From a bacterium (lineage in GTDB: Archaea > Thermoproteota > Nitrososphaeria > Nitrososphaerales > Gagatemarchaeaceae), in NCBI GenBank assembly GCA_027310575.1, contig DAIDAO010000045.1:1-64000 (forward strand): a stretch of 64,000 nt of DNA, given 5' to 3'. Within the stretch, counting starts at the first letter, position 1. Each line of letters opens with the position of its first letter. The notes beneath the pieces were generated by a model. The model was not told where the DNA came from. It searched no databases and saw only the letters and a list, made by a program, of their open reading frames with translations. The translations under genes were made by a program, and so were the position numbers. Below, one piece after another: positions 28,309 through 37,680 of the stretch.

Positions 28309-29553
28309 TCACTCGTCTTGTTCGTGCACTACACTGCAGCTGGGCGAAGCGGACGTGAGCTGGCAGGAGAGTTGGAGGTTGGCCCCCATCGACGCTATGA
28401 TGTGGACCCCGTAGACCTGGCCGGGGCTGGTCGACGGAACCAGGACGAACTTCGACTCCCCGAAGGACATCTGGCCAGAGAAGGTGAGGGTGACGCACTG
28501 TCCCTTCGCGAGGGTCAGTCCCTGGTCCCCGCTCTCTGACTGGCTGCCGTTAACGAGGGCCATCTTCAGCGCGGCGCAGGAAGTCCCTGTCACAGTGGAG
28601 TTCAGAGGCACGAAGACGACCTCGTCAGCGTGCTCCATCTCGCACCTCACATCGCCGGAAGTGCTGTTGGACATGGTCGAAGTGGACGTGTAGCTCCCCT
28701 CCGTCTCGTTTGACTGGGTCTGGGTCTGATTCCCTGATTCGGAGCCGCATGCGAGTCCCGCGGCTGTGAAGTTCCCGTGGATGCCGATCGCGTTCAGGAC
28801 CACAGAAGAGTTGCCGCTGTTCTGCACTTGGACTGTGATCGTGGTGCTGTTCCCCGAGACGGACAGAGCCGTGAGGCTTGCCGTCACGTTGCCCTGCGCG
28901 CTCTCGAGCTGGTTCCTGTCCTCCGATGTCAGCGTCTGCTGCGACCCGACCTCTTCATGGTCCTGGCCGCCGGTCCTGACTATCCCTACGGCGGACGGGA
29001 TCATCTGGTAGCCGCTGGGGGTCTTGACTATCACCGGGTTGAGCTGGAGGAGCGCGACAGAGCTACCCTGGATCGCCGATGGCTTCGCAAGGGTGACTGT
29101 CAGCATGCTCCCGCCTGTAGCCAATGTCACCGGGGACTTGGTGCCGTTGACATCGATGCTGATGCCGGTGACTGCGAGGGTGAAGGAGTAGATCACTGAC
29201 CCGTTCGGCAGGGTTGCCAGCGCTATGGTCTGGGACACGTTCTGCAGCGCGAGGACGTCGAGGGTCGCAGAGCCGCCGGACGGCGTCAGAGTGACCGTCT
29301 TCATGCTCTGCTGGGCCCCGCCGGCAGGTTCGCCGACGAGGAGCGCAATGGACGAGTAGGTCAGGTTGAGGGAGGTGGTCCCCCGTGGGACGATGGGAGG
29401 GTCGGTCAGCCTGATCGCCAGACTTGCCGAATTGCCTCCTCCTATGCCTGTGTTGACTGGCTGGTTGAGATACAGCGTGGATGATACTATGATGATTGCC
29501 GCTACCGCGAGCGCGGCCGCAGTGTACTTCAGTGCTTGTCTTCTTACGGACAT
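28309..29553 (-). CDS. Secreted DUF4382-like protein
   Basis: N-terminal TM; LAIRLTDPP...LNLTYSSIALLV, LDVLALQNVSQTIALATLPNGSVI. Confidence 0.75.
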   Translation of the reverse strand: MSVRRQALKYTAAALAVAAIIIVSSTLYLNQPVNTGIGGGNSASLAIRLTDPPIVPRGTTSLNLTYSSIALLVGEPAGGAQQSMKTVTLTPSGGSATLDVLALQNVSQTIALATLPNGSVIYSFTLAVTGISIDVNGTKSPVTLATGGSMLTVTLAKPSAIQGSSVALLQLNPVIVKTPSGYQMIPSAVGIVRTGGQDHEEVGSQQTLTSEDRNQLESAQGNVTASLTALSVSGNSTTITVQVQNSGNSSVVLNAIGIHGNFTAAGLACGSESGNQTQTQSNETEGSYTSTSTMSNSTSGDVRCEMEHADEVVFVPLNSTVTGTSCAALKMALVNGSQSESGDQGLTLAKGQCVTLTFSGQMSFGESKFVLVPSTSPGQVYGVHIIASMGANLQLSCQLTSASPSCSVVHEQDE

Positions 29554-29672
29554 TTGTGGACTCCCTCTGCCTGCCTAGGTGGATATTGCTAGGCCCTTGA
29601 ATGCCTCGCAGAGGGCCTGAAACCGGCCGTTCAACCAGCTTGAATGACGGCGCCCTTCGGGGGCGTATTCGG

Positions 29673-30116
29673 TCACTTCCAGGTCGCCAGCCTCCGCCAG
29701 ACACGGACAGTCTCATACCACACCACTGCCACCAGGGCGAGAGACGACCCCGCCAGGAACGGGAGGTACGCTGGCGTCGAGACTGACATGTACGCGAAGT
29801 ATCCCACGAGCGCGGTGAAGAGGACCGCGACGAACAGGAGCTGGGGGACCACCACGGCCCCAACCTTGACGTACCCTTCGAGCAGCTGCTTCGTCGTGTC
29901 CTTCGTGGCAAGGTAGCGGCCGTAGCCGTCCTGGGAGGCGTACCCCGCGTCTATGAGCCGCTTGAGGTGATACGAAGCCAGGGAAGCCGTGGAGAACTGC
30001 AGGCCGCTCTGGACGTCCTTGAGCTCGCACGGGCCGTGCTGGAGGACGTAGAGGTAGACGCGCAGGGTGTTCCCCTTGATCTCCAGACCGGGGCCGGAGC
30101 CCTGGGCCCTGCTCAT
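29673..30116 (-). CDS. Membrane-anchored winged-helix transcriptional regulator
   Basis: N-terminal HTH (VYLYVLQHGPCELKDVQSGLQFSTASLASYHLKRLIDAGY) followed by two TM helices. Confidence 0.82.
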   Translation of the reverse strand: MSRAQGSGPGLEIKGNTLRVYLYVLQHGPCELKDVQSGLQFSTASLASYHLKRLIDAGYASQDGYGRYLATKDTTKQLLEGYVKVGAVVVPQLLFVAVLFTALVGYFAYMSVSTPAYLPFLAGSSLALVAVVWYETVRVWRRLATWK

Positions 30117-30170
30117 TCGTAAGCCACCTGTCCAGCCCTGCTCATTTAACGCTAGGGCCTTGAAACCCGT

Positions 30171-30584
30171 CTAGAGCCTCGGGTTCGTCCTGTTGACGAA
30201 CTCCGTGACCACGCCGTGCGCCGGGTTGGCCTGAAGCGCCTCCAGGCTGACGGACGGGTTCTCCCTCAGGGCCTCGCGGAGGCTCTCCATGAACCTGCTC
30301 GGGTTCTTCACCTCGTCTCTGTTGGCCTCGGAGACCACCGACTCGTGGTCGCAGACCACCGTGAACCTCGCCATCGAACCCTTCAGGTCGTCGATCGCGA
30401 ACAGGACCGCCAGCACCTCGGCGTCGTCGCTCTCCTCGGCCTCCACCTTCTTGACGTTCCGCCTCCCGCTCCCCTCGACGACGTAGCCCACGTAGGCCTC
30501 ACGGTGGAGCGAGGGGTCGTGCATGTTGAGTATCTTGGCGTCGACGTACACTTTCGGGGACTTGGCCCTTCCGAACAGCCTCAT
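30171..30584 (-). CDS. RNase H-like fold protein
   Basis: VYVDAKI, EESDDAEVLAVLFAIDDL, VVCDHESVV resemble RNase HI D-E-D; start trimmed to ATG 30584. Confidence 0.6.
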   Translation of the reverse strand: MRLFGRAKSPKVYVDAKILNMHDPSLHREAYVGYVVEGSGRRNVKKVEAEESDDAEVLAVLFAIDDLKGSMARFTVVCDHESVVSEANRDEVKNPSRFMESLREALRENPSVSLEALQANPAHGVVTEFVNRTNPRL

Positions 30585-30645
30585 CGTCTTCCGCTTCGCC
30601 GGGCCCTTTCCCTTCTTAAATAACGCGTGAGGCTGCGAAACCCGC

Positions 30646-31164
30646 ATGAGCTCCGACGCGTTCATCGAGATGCTGGCCCCGTCCAGCGGGGAGAAGATCC
30701 TCGACATCGGCGCGGGGAGGGGCAGGGTCGCGGACCGCGTCATGAGGGCATCGAATGGCGCGGAGGTGTACGCTGTGGAGCCCGACGAGAAGAGGGTGGC
30801 GTCGATGCGGCGGGAGTTCCCGGCGATCAAGAGCTCTGTGGCCGCTGCCGAGAGCCTCCCATTCCCCGACTCTTACTTCGACAAGGCCTACGCGACCATG
30901 GCCCTTCATCACTTCGCGGACCTTGACAGGGCCCTCCGCGAGGTCGCCCGCGTGCTGCAGCAGGGGGGCCGGTTCGTCATACTGGATGTGGAGCCCAGCT
31001 CCCTGCTGGGAGGGATCTTCAGGCTCTTCGCCAGTCTGATGGGGGAACACCTGAATCTCCTGAGCGAGGACCAGCTCTTGGCGAGGACGGCCCCTGAAGG
31101 GTTCAGGGTGGGGCGCTCGGAGAGGCACGGTTCCCGCTATCTCGTCGAGCTGTCGCGCCCCTGA
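30646..31164 (+). CDS. Class I SAM-dependent methyltransferase
   Basis: KILDIGAGRGRVADRV, FPDSYFDKAYATMALHHFADLDRALREVARVLQQGGRF. Confidence 0.93.
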   Translation: MSSDAFIEMLAPSSGEKILDIGAGRGRVADRVMRASNGAEVYAVEPDEKRVASMRREFPAIKSSVAAAESLPFPDSYFDKAYATMALHHFADLDRALREVARVLQQGGRFVILDVEPSSLLGGIFRLFASLMGEHLNLLSEDQLLARTAPEGFRVGRSERHGSRYLVELSRP

Positions 31165-31198
31165 CGGTTATCTACCTGGACGGACGACGCGCGACCGC

Positions 31199-31888
31199 TT
31201 GCCGACGATAGAGCTGGGCGCCCGCAGGATCGAGTACTCTGTCGTCAAAGGGACCAGTCGGAGGTACACATACTTCAGGTTCAGGGAGGACCTGACCCTC
31301 GAGGTGGTCCTTCCGAGAAGCGGCGGGGTCGACGTAGAGAAGGCCATCACGGACAGGTCCGGCTGGCTTCGGCGGGAGTACGAGAGGCTGTCCAGGACGA
31401 GGAAGGTCCTGAGCAAGGGGGAGGTCATGTACGACGGCGACCTCCTCAGGATCGTCTTCTCCGAAGGCGACGAAGGACACCCCATCCCCGAGCCGTCGAA
31501 GGGGATCGTGACCTTCCGGGCAGGCGACCCAGGGAGGGTCAGAGAGCTGGTCCGCCGGTGGTTCCTGAGAGAGAGCTCCGCATACGTCGTGAAGAAGGTC
31601 GCCGAGATGGCTCCGAAGATGGGGGTCAGGCCGAGCCGGGTGGACGTGAGGGAGATAGGCAAGTGGGGGTACTGCACGCGCGGAGGGAGGCTCTCCTTCA
31701 GCTGGCAGCTGATCGCTCTGCCGGAGAGGCTCAGGGAGTACGTGGTCATCCACGAGCTGAACCACCTCGCCCACTTCGACCATTCCGCCGCCTTCAAGCG
31801 GAGGCTCGCTGAGTTCTGCCCGGACTTCCGGGAGCGGGAAAGGGAGCTGGACCTGGTCGCCCCCTACGACAGGCTCGTCCTGTCCTAG
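31199..31888 (+). CDS. YgjP/DUF45-like metal-dependent hydrolase
   Basis: GYCTRGGRLSFSWQL, VIHELNHLAHFDHSAAFKRRLAEFCPDF; TTG start. Confidence 0.9.
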   Translation: MPTIELGARRIEYSVVKGTSRRYTYFRFREDLTLEVVLPRSGGVDVEKAITDRSGWLRREYERLSRTRKVLSKGEVMYDGDLLRIVFSEGDEGHPIPEPSKGIVTFRAGDPGRVRELVRRWFLRESSAYVVKKVAEMAPKMGVRPSRVDVREIGKWGYCTRGGRLSFSWQLIALPERLREYVVIHELNHLAHFDHSAAFKRRLAEFCPDFRERERELDLVAPYDRLVLS

Positions 31889-31962
31889 CCCCGCGTCGCC
31901 ACCTTCCCAGGAACCTTTTTCTCCGCACCCTGCCTTCCTCGCCAGAGGGAACCTCTGCTGAA

Positions 31963-32068
31963 ATGCTACTGCGGGTTCACCTGCGCGACCGAAGCCGAGC
32001 TGAAAGAGCACGTGATGAGGGCGCATGGTGCCAGAGACGGCGACTGGAAGGGCTGGATCAGCCGCTGA
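31963..32068 (+). CDS. Possible mini zinc-finger ORF without canonical start
   Basis: Frame reads KCYCGFTCATEAELKEHVMRAHGARDGDWKGWISR*; C/H spacing resembles a zinc finger. Confidence 0.3.
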
Positions 32069-32237
32069 CCTTCTGCTGCTTTCTGAACCTGCGCCTGTTC
32101 CAGAGGCTGACCGCCACGTAGAGCACGAAGATGACGGCTATCGCCACCGGGCTGGTGAAGAGCTGGAAGTACACCAGGACAAGGACGAAAGCCGCGACTA
32201 TGGGGAGTGCGAGAAGGAGCTTTGTCCTCGGGCTCAA
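32058..32237 (-). CDS. Small two-TM membrane protein (59 aa)
   Basis: TTG start: LSPRTKLLLALPIVAAFVLVLVYFQLFTSPVAIAVIFVLYVAVSLWNRRRFRKQQKVSG. Confidence 0.5.
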   Translation of the reverse strand: MSPRTKLLLALPIVAAFVLVLVYFQLFTSPVAIAVIFVLYVAVSLWNRRRFRKQQKVSG

Positions 32238-32338
32238 CGGGGCCGCGTCCCGGCGCGTCTACATAAGGCCTAGGAGCGCGCAACGGGCGCAGGACGGTCA
32301 AAGGTGAAAACCAGGCCTTCCGGCCCCTCCCCGGGAGG

Positions 32339-33571
32339 ATGAGCAAGCCTTGGTCCGGAGTCATGGCTTCAACCAGGGGGCTGGCCTTCCAGGGGAACGT
32401 CAGGATCCTGGCGGTCACCAGCATGACGACAGGGACCTACGTCACGATGCTCAGCGCGCTCCTCCAGCCGTTCGTGGTTGAGTCGCTGGGCTTCAGCGTC
32501 TTCGTACTTGGCATGCTCGTCGCGATAGGCGCAAGGCCCACGGGCTTAGCGAGCTCGCTCGTGCAGCCGTTCGCGGGCAGGCTTGCTGACCTCGTCGGAA
32601 GGAAGCCCCTCATCCTCGCAGGGAGCGTCGTCGGCATCTTCTCGATGGTCTCCTTCGTCCTGGCCGCAGCCACGAGGGGCCTCGTCCCCCTCCTCATAGG
32701 GTACGTATTCTTCGGGCTCGCACTGCTCGGCTATCCGGCGACGCAGGCGGCCATCGCCGAGAGCGTGTCCATGGACCAGCGGAAGATGAAGGTGGCGTTC
32801 AGCCTGGTGTTCCTGTTCACGTACCTCCCTGGGGTCTTCGCGCCGGGCGTCGGCGGCTACGTCGCCAGCGCTGTCGGCTACGGGGTGCTCTTCGGCGCCG
32901 CAGCGATACTGGAGGCGGCCAACCTCGTCATGCTCGTCTCGAGCTTCCAGGAGACGCGCCTGCCCCCGGAAGCGACCGAAGCGCCCCGCCAGCCGGCCAG
33001 ATTCTCGCTCAGGCAGACCTTCGGAGTCCCGCGCGACCTGCTCAGGACGTTCGTCCCGTTCGCAATGGACGCCTTCTGCTTCGGGATTGGCGGCGCCCTG
33101 ATCTACGGCATGTGGAGCAGCGCCTTCGGCTTCACGGCTACGGAGGTGGGCCTCATAGCGTCCGTCCTTTCCGCATCCATCGTGGCCACGCAGTACGTCT
33201 CGACCAGGCTCCTCATCAGGGTTGGGTCCAGGAGGATGCTCGCATTCGGGGAGTTCCTTACAGTCGTCGTCCTCGCAGGTTGGCTGGCCTTCCCGACCGT
33301 GGCTGCCGCGGTCCTCCTCGCAGTGGTCTTCGGATTCTCCGTCTCTGCCTGGGTCCCTGCCCTGTCGTCCCTTCTCATGACCGTCGCGCCCGTCGGGGAA
33401 AGGGGGAGCGTAGGCGGGAAGCTGGCGGCGTTCAGGGGCATAATCGGGATGCCTGCGCCGTTCATAGGCGGGTACATCTTCACCTCCTTCGGATACTACG
33501 TGCCGCTCTACCTCAGCCTCGTGGGCGAAGCCTTCACCACCATCGCCCTCCTGAAGCTCCTCCCCCGCTAG
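32339..33571 (+). CDS. MFS transporter
   Basis: 12-TM pattern, FAGRLADLVGRKPLILAGS. Confidence 0.92.
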   Translation: MSKPWSGVMASTRGLAFQGNVRILAVTSMTTGTYVTMLSALLQPFVVESLGFSVFVLGMLVAIGARPTGLASSLVQPFAGRLADLVGRKPLILAGSVVGIFSMVSFVLAAATRGLVPLLIGYVFFGLALLGYPATQAAIAESVSMDQRKMKVAFSLVFLFTYLPGVFAPGVGGYVASAVGYGVLFGAAAILEAANLVMLVSSFQETRLPPEATEAPRQPARFSLRQTFGVPRDLLRTFVPFAMDAFCFGIGGALIYGMWSSAFGFTATEVGLIASVLSASIVATQYVSTRLLIRVGSRRMLAFGEFLTVVVLAGWLAFPTVAAAVLLAVVFGFSVSAWVPALSSLLMTVAPVGERGSVGGKLAAFRGIIGMPAPFIGGYIFTSFGYYVPLYLSLVGEAFTTIALLKLLPR

Positions 33572-33630
33572 GAGAAGCGTTCCGATTCGGGGGTATCACG
33601 GATAAATATCAAAGTTGGAAGGTCGGCTGC

Positions 33631-33993
33631 GTGAGCTATCAGCTAACGGGAGCCCAGGAGAGGCGGAGGAACAACGAGACCAAGGCCAACGAGTTCTACA
33701 CGCGCGTGCGCCAGCAGGAGCAGGAGCTCCGGGAGCTCCAGGAGAAGCTGGGGAACACAGAGAGGCAGTACGCCGAGCTCCAATCCCAAAAGTCAGACAT
33801 GGACGCAAGGATGCGGGCGCTGAACGCCACCATCGAGGGGACGAACCGCTCCCTGACCGACCTGAAGTCGCAGATAATGGGGAAGAAGCAGGCGATCGAG
33901 CGGGACCAGGCCGAGATGGACAAGTTCCAGAACGAGGTCGTAAGGCTCGACCGAGAGATCGGCGAGCTGATGAGGAACAGGCAGCCCAAGTAG
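33631..33993 (+). CDS. Coiled-coil protein, hypothetical
   Basis: GTG start; long heptad repeats (VRQQEQELRELQEKLGNTERQYAELQ...). Confidence 0.7.
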   Translation: MSYQLTGAQERRRNNETKANEFYTRVRQQEQELRELQEKLGNTERQYAELQSQKSDMDARMRALNATIEGTNRSLTDLKSQIMGKKQAIERDQAEMDKFQNEVVRLDREIGELMRNRQPK

Positions 33994-33996
33994 CCG

Positions 33997-35940
33997 CTAC
34001 TTTCTCAGTCGGCCGGCCAGCCCTGTCTTCTCCAGCATCCGGACATACCTCGGGTCTTCGCGGACGCCGTCAAGCTCGCGGTCGATGCCCATCGAGAAGA
34101 CCCCTCTGTCGTGGAGGTCGAAGGCCTTCTCCAGCACCTCGAACCCCTTGTCCTTGTCCCCCATCTTGAAGTAGGCGCAGGCGACGAGGTAGAGACTCAC
34201 CCTGTCCGACGCAGGCGCCGACTCGAGCTCTCGGAGCGCGCTCCTTGCTTCTTCGACCCTTCCTAGGAACACGTCTACGTACGCCCTCGCCATCTTCAGG
34301 CTGACCGGGCTGCAGACGGACCCGTATTTGGCGAGCGCCTCCTCCGCCTCTCGGTACCTTGACGCCCAGAGGCATATCTGAATCAACGTCGGATAGGCAG
34401 GTTCGAAGCTCGGGTCCATCTCGATCACCTTCTTCGCCTGCACCATGGCCTCGTCGTACCTGCCCGCGTAGAAGAGCCCGTCGGCGACGTTCGTGTTGAT
34501 GATTAGTGACAGCGGGCTGAGCTCGAGGGCGCGGGTCACCTCTGCCCAGCCTTCATCGAGCCGCCCCTGCCATCCAAGATAATGGGCGTACCATTGGTGG
34601 GCGGAGGGGTAGCTCGGGTTGAGCTCGATGGCCCTCCTGAACTCGGACCCGGCCCTCTCCCAGTCCCGTTCGTACGCCAGGGCCTCGCCCGCGAGGACAG
34701 CGTGCGCCTCGGCCAGGTCGTCATCGAGCGAGAGCGCCTTCAGGGCGTATTCTTTCGCCTTCGGGTAGAACCCCTCGGGGTCCTCGTAGTTGTTCGCCGC
34801 CATGACATGGTACACCTGGGCAAGGCCCGCGTACCCTAGAGCGAAGGTCGGGTCAAGCCCAATCGCCTCCTGCATGAGCTCCGCGGCCTTCCTCAGGGCC
34901 TCGGGGGTCCGCTTGTTCCAGTAGTACATCCCCTTCAGATACACGTTGTGGGCCCTCGGGTCTGTGCTGGCCCCCCTCCCCATCCGCCTCTTCTCCGACT
35001 CAACGAGCCTGACCTTGAGCGCCTCGGCGACCCTCTCTGCGACCTCGCTCTGGACCGTGAAGACGTCGTCCAGCTGCTTGTCGTAGTTCTGGGCCCATAG
35101 ATGCCCCTCGCTCCTGGCGCTGATCAGCTGGACTGTAATCCTGACCTTGTTCCCCGCCTTCCTCACGCTCCCCTCGATCACGGTCCCCACGTTCAGCTCC
35201 CTTCCAACGTCTGCGATGCGCTTCGGCGCGTTCTTGTACTGCATCACCGAGGTCCTTGCGATCACGGTCAGCTCGCTGACTGCGGACAGGGCCGTGATCA
35301 GCTCCTCGGTCATCCCGTCGGCGAAGTACTCGTCGTTCGGGTCAGGGCTCATGTTCTTCAGTGGGAGGACAGCGATCCTGTGCTCGTCCAGGTCCGCTTC
35401 CTGCTCACGCGTCAAGTCCCAGGGCATCACCACCTTGTAGGCCTCTACCTGAAGCTTGACGTTCTTTAGTGTCTTGGACCCGAGCTTTTCGAGCGGCAGC
35501 TCGACCTTGTTGCTCACATGGTCGTAGACCTGCCCGGAGATGCAGACCCCTCCGGGGTCGGCGAGAGGCTCGATCCTGGACGAGACGTTGACCGCGTCCC
35601 CGAGTATGTCCCCGCCGCTGTGGACGACGTCCCCGACGTGGATCCCGATCCTTATCTGGAGCCGCCTCCCCTCAGGGAGCCCGCTGTTCCTCTCGTGCAT
35701 CGCCTTCTGAATCTCCACGGCGCACCTGACAGCGTCAAGGGCGCTCGACAGCTCGACGAGGAATGCGTCCCCTATCGTCTTGACCTCCTTCCCGCGGTAT
35801 CGCGCGACGATGGGCCGCACCAGCGACCTGTGTTCTTCCAGCAGCTGTAGCATCAACGCCTCGTTCGTCTGGCCGAGCGAAGTGAAGCCGACGACGTCGG
35901 TGAACATTATTGCGGCCAGCCTCCTTTCGCCTTCGGACAA
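33997..35940 (-). CDS. Class III adenylate/guanylate cyclase domain + TolB-like + TPR protein
   Basis: IMFTDVVGFTSLGQ, KEVKTIGDAFLVEL, GDAVNVSSRIEPLADPGGVCIS; then RIAVLPLKNMSPDPNDEYFADGMTEELI and TPR repeats; TTG start. Confidence 0.93.
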   Translation of the reverse strand: MSEGERRLAAIMFTDVVGFTSLGQTNEALMLQLLEEHRSLVRPIVARYRGKEVKTIGDAFLVELSSALDAVRCAVEIQKAMHERNSGLPEGRRLQIRIGIHVGDVVHSGGDILGDAVNVSSRIEPLADPGGVCISGQVYDHVSNKVELPLEKLGSKTLKNVKLQVEAYKVVMPWDLTREQEADLDEHRIAVLPLKNMSPDPNDEYFADGMTEELITALSAVSELTVIARTSVMQYKNAPKRIADVGRELNVGTVIEGSVRKAGNKVRITVQLISARSEGHLWAQNYDKQLDDVFTVQSEVAERVAEALKVRLVESEKRRMGRGASTDPRAHNVYLKGMYYWNKRTPEALRKAAELMQEAIGLDPTFALGYAGLAQVYHVMAANNYEDPEGFYPKAKEYALKALSLDDDLAEAHAVLAGEALAYERDWERAGSEFRRAIELNPSYPSAHQWYAHYLGWQGRLDEGWAEVTRALELSPLSLIINTNVADGLFYAGRYDEAMVQAKKVIEMDPSFEPAYPTLIQICLWASRYREAEEALAKYGSVCSPVSLKMARAYVDVFLGRVEEARSALRELESAPASDRVSLYLVACAYFKMGDKDKGFEVLEKAFDLHDRGVFSMGIDRELDGVREDPRYVRMLEKTGLAGRLRK

Positions 35941-35986
35941 CCGACGCGCGACACACCCGCTTTGAAATAAAGACTCCCGTGCCGGT

Positions 35987-36271
35987 TCAGATGGCGAGGC
36001 CGAAGCCCTGGACGAACGACTCGGCCCTTCTCATCTCAATCAGGAAGCCGACCCCCTTCGGGGTCATGCTGTACGTCCTGTTCTCCCCTTCCTGCTTCAT
36101 CTGAATGAGCCCCTTGGCCGTGAGGTCGTCGAGGTACCTCACCATCCTCTCATGTGAGAGGTTGGCCTTGTAGAGTATGTGCGTCGGCTTCGCCTCCCCC
36201 TCGTCCCTGACTGCGTTGAGGATGTCCAGGTTTATCCTCAGGACGCTCCTCTGCTTCTCACCCTGGGACAA
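35987..36271 (-). CDS. Winged-helix transcriptional regulator (archaeal small wHTH)
   Basis: LDILNAVRDEGEAKPTHILYKANLSHERMVRYLDDLTAKGLI...YSMTPKGVGFL. Confidence 0.88.
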   Translation of the reverse strand: MSQGEKQRSVLRINLDILNAVRDEGEAKPTHILYKANLSHERMVRYLDDLTAKGLIQMKQEGENRTYSMTPKGVGFLIEMRRAESFVQGFGLAI

Positions 36272-36896
36272 CCACTTCGCTCCTTACGACAAAGACCAGA
36301 AGTGAAAGGAACCCGAGGAACTGGACCGCAGTGCCGAAGAGGAAGAGCAGCGTCCCCAGGGTCAGCACTGACAACAGCAGCATCAGGTGGGCCGCGAGTA
36401 TGAGCGCGAATCCGAGCAGGACCATCGACGACATGCCGTTCTTCTTCCCCGACCTGAGCAGGAGCCCCTGGAAGACCACGAACGCCAGGAGCACGACCGA
36501 GACGAAGTAGCTCAGCAGGGAGAAGCTGTAGAGGCTTGCAGCCCAGCCGACGAAGACGACCGGCGCGGCAGCCTTCGCGGCGCCCCGATAGACTGCGCGC
36601 CCGTAGCCGACCGCAATGACGAGGTACGCGGCCATCTGGACGGTCAGGTAGGTGAAGGAGGCGAGCAGCGTGAGCGCCCTGTCCGCGGGGAACTCGACCA
36701 GGAGCCTCCCGGTCAAGAGCGACGTGCCGGCGTCGACGGCCAGCCCGATCCCCAGGAGCGCGAAACCGACGCTGATGGCCCCGAGGACCGGGTTCCCGAC
36801 GAGCCTGTTGAACCTGTATGCGTAGTAGCTCGTAAGGAGCGCAACGACCGCGCTGAGCAAGTTCAGTGAGAACGTTATGACCGCGCCTGCAGGCAT
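36258..36896 (-). CDS. Polytopic (about 6-7 TM) membrane protein, possible sensor
   Basis: Hydrophobic ORF overlapping the wHTH gene; start trimmed to ATG 36896 with TATA-like TTAAAGC upstream. Confidence 0.72.
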   Translation of the reverse strand: MPAGAVITFSLNLLSAVVALLTSYYAYRFNRLVGNPVLGAISVGFALLGIGLAVDAGTSLLTGRLLVEFPADRALTLLASFTYLTVQMAAYLVIAVGYGRAVYRGAAKAAAPVVFVGWAASLYSFSLLSYFVSVVLLAFVVFQGLLLRSGKKNGMSSMVLLGFALILAAHLMLLLSVLTLGTLLFLFGTAVQFLGFLSLLVFVVRSEVVVPG

Positions 36897-37018
36897 CGGC
36901 GGGAGTTCGCGACTGGTTGGAAGCTTTAACCTTTCGGAGACACCGTCTGGACGGAAAGTCAAGACCGAGCTTTCCGCCCCGCTATATACGGACGGGCCCC
37001 ACGAAGAGCCGAACGAAG

Positions 37019-37564
37019 ATGAACGCGAAGAAGATAGCAATCGCGACCACGGTCGGGGCGTTCGCCGTCATGGCCCTCCTTGTCGCGTACCCCGCGATAG
37101 CGGCCTCGCCGGCGGCTCCACAGAGCTCCGACCTCAATCAGATGCTCCAACGCTCAGCGTACATGAACGCGCAACGGATCCAGCTCAGCAGCGGCCAGAC
37201 GATCACCCTGACAAGCGTCGCCGGCGGCTACTGGGTGGTCGGGGACCGGGCATCCAACGGCACCGCTTCCGGCTCCATGACGCTCAAGGTGTCGGGATCG
37301 CTCACGGGCGGTTACATCCTCAACGTGACCGGCGGCGCATTCGAGATCAACGGAACCACCTACACGATCTCAAGCGGCACGGCAGAGCTCGGACCCTACG
37401 GCGTGCACTTGCTCGGCCAAGGCCTGGCAGGGACCGCGCAGTTCCTCTTCCTCGGCAGGGACCTGGGCAGGTTCGGCAGCGCCAACTACGGGGTCCTCAG
37501 GGTCGACCTGAAGGACGGGACATCTGAGTTCGCGGCGCGACTGCTCGTGACCGTCTCGGCGTAG
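37019..37564 (+). CDS. Secreted protein, paralog of 13139..13825
   Basis: Signal peptide MNAKKIAIATTVGAFAVMALLVAYPAIAA; AFEINGTTYTISSGTAELG. Confidence 0.78.
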   Translation: MNAKKIAIATTVGAFAVMALLVAYPAIAASPAAPQSSDLNQMLQRSAYMNAQRIQLSSGQTITLTSVAGGYWVVGDRASNGTASGSMTLKVSGSLTGGYILNVTGGAFEINGTTYTISSGTAELGPYGVHLLGQGLAGTAQFLFLGRDLGRFGSANYGVLRVDLKDGTSEFAARLLVTVSA

Positions 37565-37680
37565 AGGAAGCGCGGAGTCAGCCGCGCCCCTCCCCCCTCT
37601 TGAAGGCCCGGCAGACGGAGCCCTGAGGCCCGCAAACGGAATCTTAAACAACGGGCCGTACTTCCGCACGAGGGACAGAA

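Noticed and set aside
28278-28312. CCGCGGGCCTTCCGCGG hairpin as a strong terminator
   Set aside because: Paired CCGCGG is GC-palindromic and common in this composition; no T-run follows
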